Part shown: positions 5,929 through 7,576 of the stretch, in pieces
Numbering within the stretch: position 1 is the first letter of the stretch
Layout of the letters: every line of letters starts with the position of its first letter
From: Myxococcales bacterium UBA1238
GTDB taxonomy: Bacteria; Myxococcota_A; Bradymonadia; UBA7976; UBA1532
Assembly: GCA_002309015.1 (NCBI GenBank)
Contig: DBWM01000064.1
Location: 1 to 7,576 of the forward strand
DNA length: 7,576 nucleotides
Reading direction: 5' to 3'
Program-made: the position numbers and the translations under genes
Notes under the pieces: model-generated
The model's database searches: none
What the model was told of the DNA's origin: nothing
Seen by the model: only the letters and a program-made list of their open reading frames with translations

Positions 5929-5984
5929 GATTACCCTGCCCTGCTCTCATTTTGTAGCGCGAAAGCGCGCGCGAGCCGTTCCGG

Positions 5985-7574
5985 TCACGGCTTTTCGAAC
6001 TTGTAGGGGCAGCCTTTAAACATATCGCTCTTGTCTTCGACGTACGCCGTGTTCCAGTTTCCGATCGGCTTGTTGAACGATTTGGCGCCGGAAAACATCT
6101 CGCGCATCTCGTAGACGCTGGACGTGTCCCATTTGTTGAGGGGCTGGTTGAACGCTTTGGCCTCCGCAAACATGTCGCTCATGAGGTGGACGTTCGACAC
6201 GTCCCATTTGTTGAGGGGCTGGTTGAACGCGGTCGCCCCCCCAAACATCCCCTCCATATTTTCGACGTTGGACGTGTTCCAGCTCCCGATGGGCTGGTTA
6301 AATGATTTGGCGCCGGAAAACATCCAGCTCATATCTTCGACGTTGGACGTGTTCCAGCTCCCGAGGGGCTGATTGAACGCGGTCGCGTCGTTAAACATGC
6401 CGCTCATATTGGTGACGTTCGACGTATCCCACGCGCTGAGGGGCTGATTGAACGCGGTCGCGCCGTTAAACATGCAGTTCATGTCGGTGACATTGGATGT
6501 GTTCCAGTTTCCGATGGGCTGATTGAACGATTCGGCGCCATAAAACATGGTGTTCATATCGGTGACCTTCGATGTGTCCCACTTGTCGAGCGGCTGATTG
6601 AACGACAGAGCTACACGAAACATCTCGCTCATATCGGTGACGTTCGCCGTGTTCCATTTGTTGAGGGGCTGGTTGAACGATTCTGCACCCGTAAACATGT
6701 AGCTCATGTTGTTGACGTTCGACGTATCCCACGCATCGAGGGGCTGGTTAAACGCGGTCGCGCCCCAAAACATGGAGCTCATGTTGGTGACGTTCGACGT
6801 GTTCCACGCATTGAGGGGCTGGTTGAACGCTTCGGCTTCATTAAACATCTTGCTCATGTCGGCGACTTTGGACGTGTTCCACCCGTCGAGGGGCTGGTTG
6901 AACGCTGCGGCTTTATCAAACATCGCCTCCATATTGGTGACGTTCGACGTGTTCCACGCGTTGATCGGCGAGTTAAACGATTCGGCGCCCAAAAACATGT
7001 AGCTCATATCGGTGACGTTCGCCGTGTTCCATTTGTCGAGGGGCTGGTTGAACGCTTTGGCTTCATAAAACATCGCTCCCATATTGTTGACGTTCGACAC
7101 GTCCCATTTGTCGAGGGGTTGATTGAACGCGACGGCCCTAAAAAACATCCCGCTCATATCTTTGACCTGACGCAAATCCGGGCTGTCTTCGGGCAGTTTG
7201 TTGAGCGCTTCACATCTTGCGGCAAACTTATTCATACTCTTCCATGGCAGATTGCCCCAGCTGTCGACCGAGACGACGGCCATCTCATGGCGATCAGACT
7301 CTGGGCATAAATAGAGCGCGGGGATTTCACCGCGAAGCCAGATCTGATGATTGCCCGAGTTCTTCTTGTAAACACATGCCTGGTTCTTCGTCAGGCCCTG
7401 GTACTCAAATTCGCCGTCGCCTTCGCAGTCGAGGTCGTATTTGACGGGGTATTGGCCATCAACCAAATTGATCGCGACGGGGATTTCGACCGTATCTGGT
7501 GCATAGGGGAATAACGTCCTGATCGTAAATTTAAAGATGTGGTCGTCGGAAGCCGGTGCGGCGACTGCGGGGGT
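5985..7574 (-). CDS. BspA-like (DUF285) repeat surface lipoprotein, N-terminus off window
   Basis: A paralogue of the gene at 1-1008 on the same strand. The frame is open to the right edge and the true start lies beyond it; TTG 7466 is only an internal codon. The 529 visible residues start in the Ala/Pro linker, continue through SDDHIF into the same Cys-containing domain (DLDCEGDGEFE, CVY, RGEIPA, VDSWG), then PEDSPDL. From the Met codon at 7157 there are 15 full 25-residue DUF285 repeats, then a 15-residue half repeat ending in MFKGCPYKFEKP, which looks like a C-terminal cap. By analogy with the left copy, about 60 residues of signal peptide and linker are missing. The repeats should form an elongated solenoid; adhesion or binding of host or partner surfaces is known for BspA-like proteins but is inference here. 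Transcription should end at the hairpin about 60 bases beyond the stop. Confidence 0.92.
   Translation of the reverse strand, partial: TPAVAAPASDDHIFKFTIRTLFPYAPDTVEIPVAINLVDGQYPVKYDLDCEGDGEFEYQGLTKNQACVYKKNSGNHQIWLRGEIPALYLCPESDRHEMAVVSVDSWGNLPWKSMNKFAARCEALNKLPEDSPDLRQVKDMSGMFFRAVAFNQPLDKWDVSNVNNMGAMFYEAKAFNQPLDKWNTANVTDMSYMFLGAESFNSPINAWNTSNVTNMEAMFDKAAAFNQPLDGWNTSKVADMSKMFNEAEAFNQPLNAWNTSNVTNMSSMFWGATAFNQPLDAWDTSNVNNMSYMFTGAESFNQPLNKWNTANVTDMSEMFRVALSFNQPLDKWDTSKVTDMNTMFYGAESFNQPIGNWNTSNVTDMNCMFNGATAFNQPLSAWDTSNVTNMSGMFNDATAFNQPLGSWNTSNVEDMSWMFSGAKSFNQPIGSWNTSNVENMEGMFGGATAFNQPLNKWDVSNVHLMSDMFAEAKAFNQPLNKWDTSSVYEMREMFSGAKSFNKPIGNWNTAYVEDKSDMFKGCPYKFEKP
6033..7157 (-). repeat. Fifteen 75-bp DUF285 coding repeats
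   Basis: Fifteen exact-length 75-bp units, each encoding MxxMFxxAxxFNQPLxxWxTS followed by NVTD or a variant. There is no length change in any unit, so copy number can alter in frame. Some units resemble each other more than their neighbours, with an IGxW subtype and an LxKW subtype alternating, which suggests block duplication. Confidence 0.95.
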
Positions 7575-7576
7575 GG

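Noticed and set aside
5664..5930. Plus-strand open frame of 88 codons after GrpB
   Set aside because: It overlaps the GrpB tail in another frame and runs through the terminator hairpin; no sign of a real protein.
5957..5992. Small hairpins near the stop of the right lipoprotein (GCGC-GAAA-GCGC and AGCCGT/ACGGCT)
   Set aside because: Short stems without a U-tract; the strong terminator at 5889-5928 explains termination.
6124..7002. Plus-strand repetitive open frames opposite the right lipoprotein repeats
   Set aside because: They are periodic shadows of the real minus-strand repeats; the minus frame has the canonical MF..FNQPL..W pattern and a complete C-terminus.

Overview
This window appears to come from a Gram-negative, probably anaerobic and host- or gut-associated bacterium. 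The grounds are a lipoprotein signal peptide with a long Ala/Pro linker, BspA-like (DUF285) surface repeats, a BdhA/YqhD-type alcohol dehydrogenase, and a DUF6261-like helical protein. I cannot name the taxon from sequence alone.

Layout: two paralogous BspA-like surface lipoprotein genes lie on the minus strand at the two ends, both cut by the window edges. The left one (1-1008) shows its start, signal peptide, linker, N-terminal domain and the first 4.7 repeats. The right one (5985-7574) shows its N-terminal domain, 15 complete 25-residue repeats and its natural C-terminus. Between them, all on the plus strand, are a DUF4268 protein with a PD-(D/E)XK-like N-terminal half (1277-2203), a 42-bp tandem repeat array that is open in both strands (2390-2641), a helical DUF6261-like protein (2726-3691), an iron-dependent butanol-type alcohol dehydrogenase (3857-5029) and a GrpB/UPF0157 protein (5192-5656). 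A strong hairpin terminator at 5889-5928 separates the convergent GrpB and right lipoprotein genes.

The middle genes do not form an obvious single pathway. The dehydrogenase is metabolic; the DUF4268 gene looks more AT-rich than its neighbours and may be accessory. The two end genes probably encode exposed or periplasm-facing repeat proteins built on one plan: lipobox, linker, Cys-containing PKD-like domain, repeat solenoid.

Most worth a second look: (1) the 42-bp array, whose four intact units differ at only four bases, all at third codon positions in the plus frame and all silent in the minus frame; (2) an in-frame TAG in the GrpB gene, after which the conserved family C-terminus continues in the same frame for 33 codons; (3) the TAG of the DUF6261-like gene, followed by 55 stop-free codons running in frame into the dehydrogenase ATG; (4) the paired lipoprotein genes as direct repeats flanking about 5 kb of unrelated genes. 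No complete, recognisable new multi-gene system is evident, and the array plus its neighbours is the best candidate for something undescribed.
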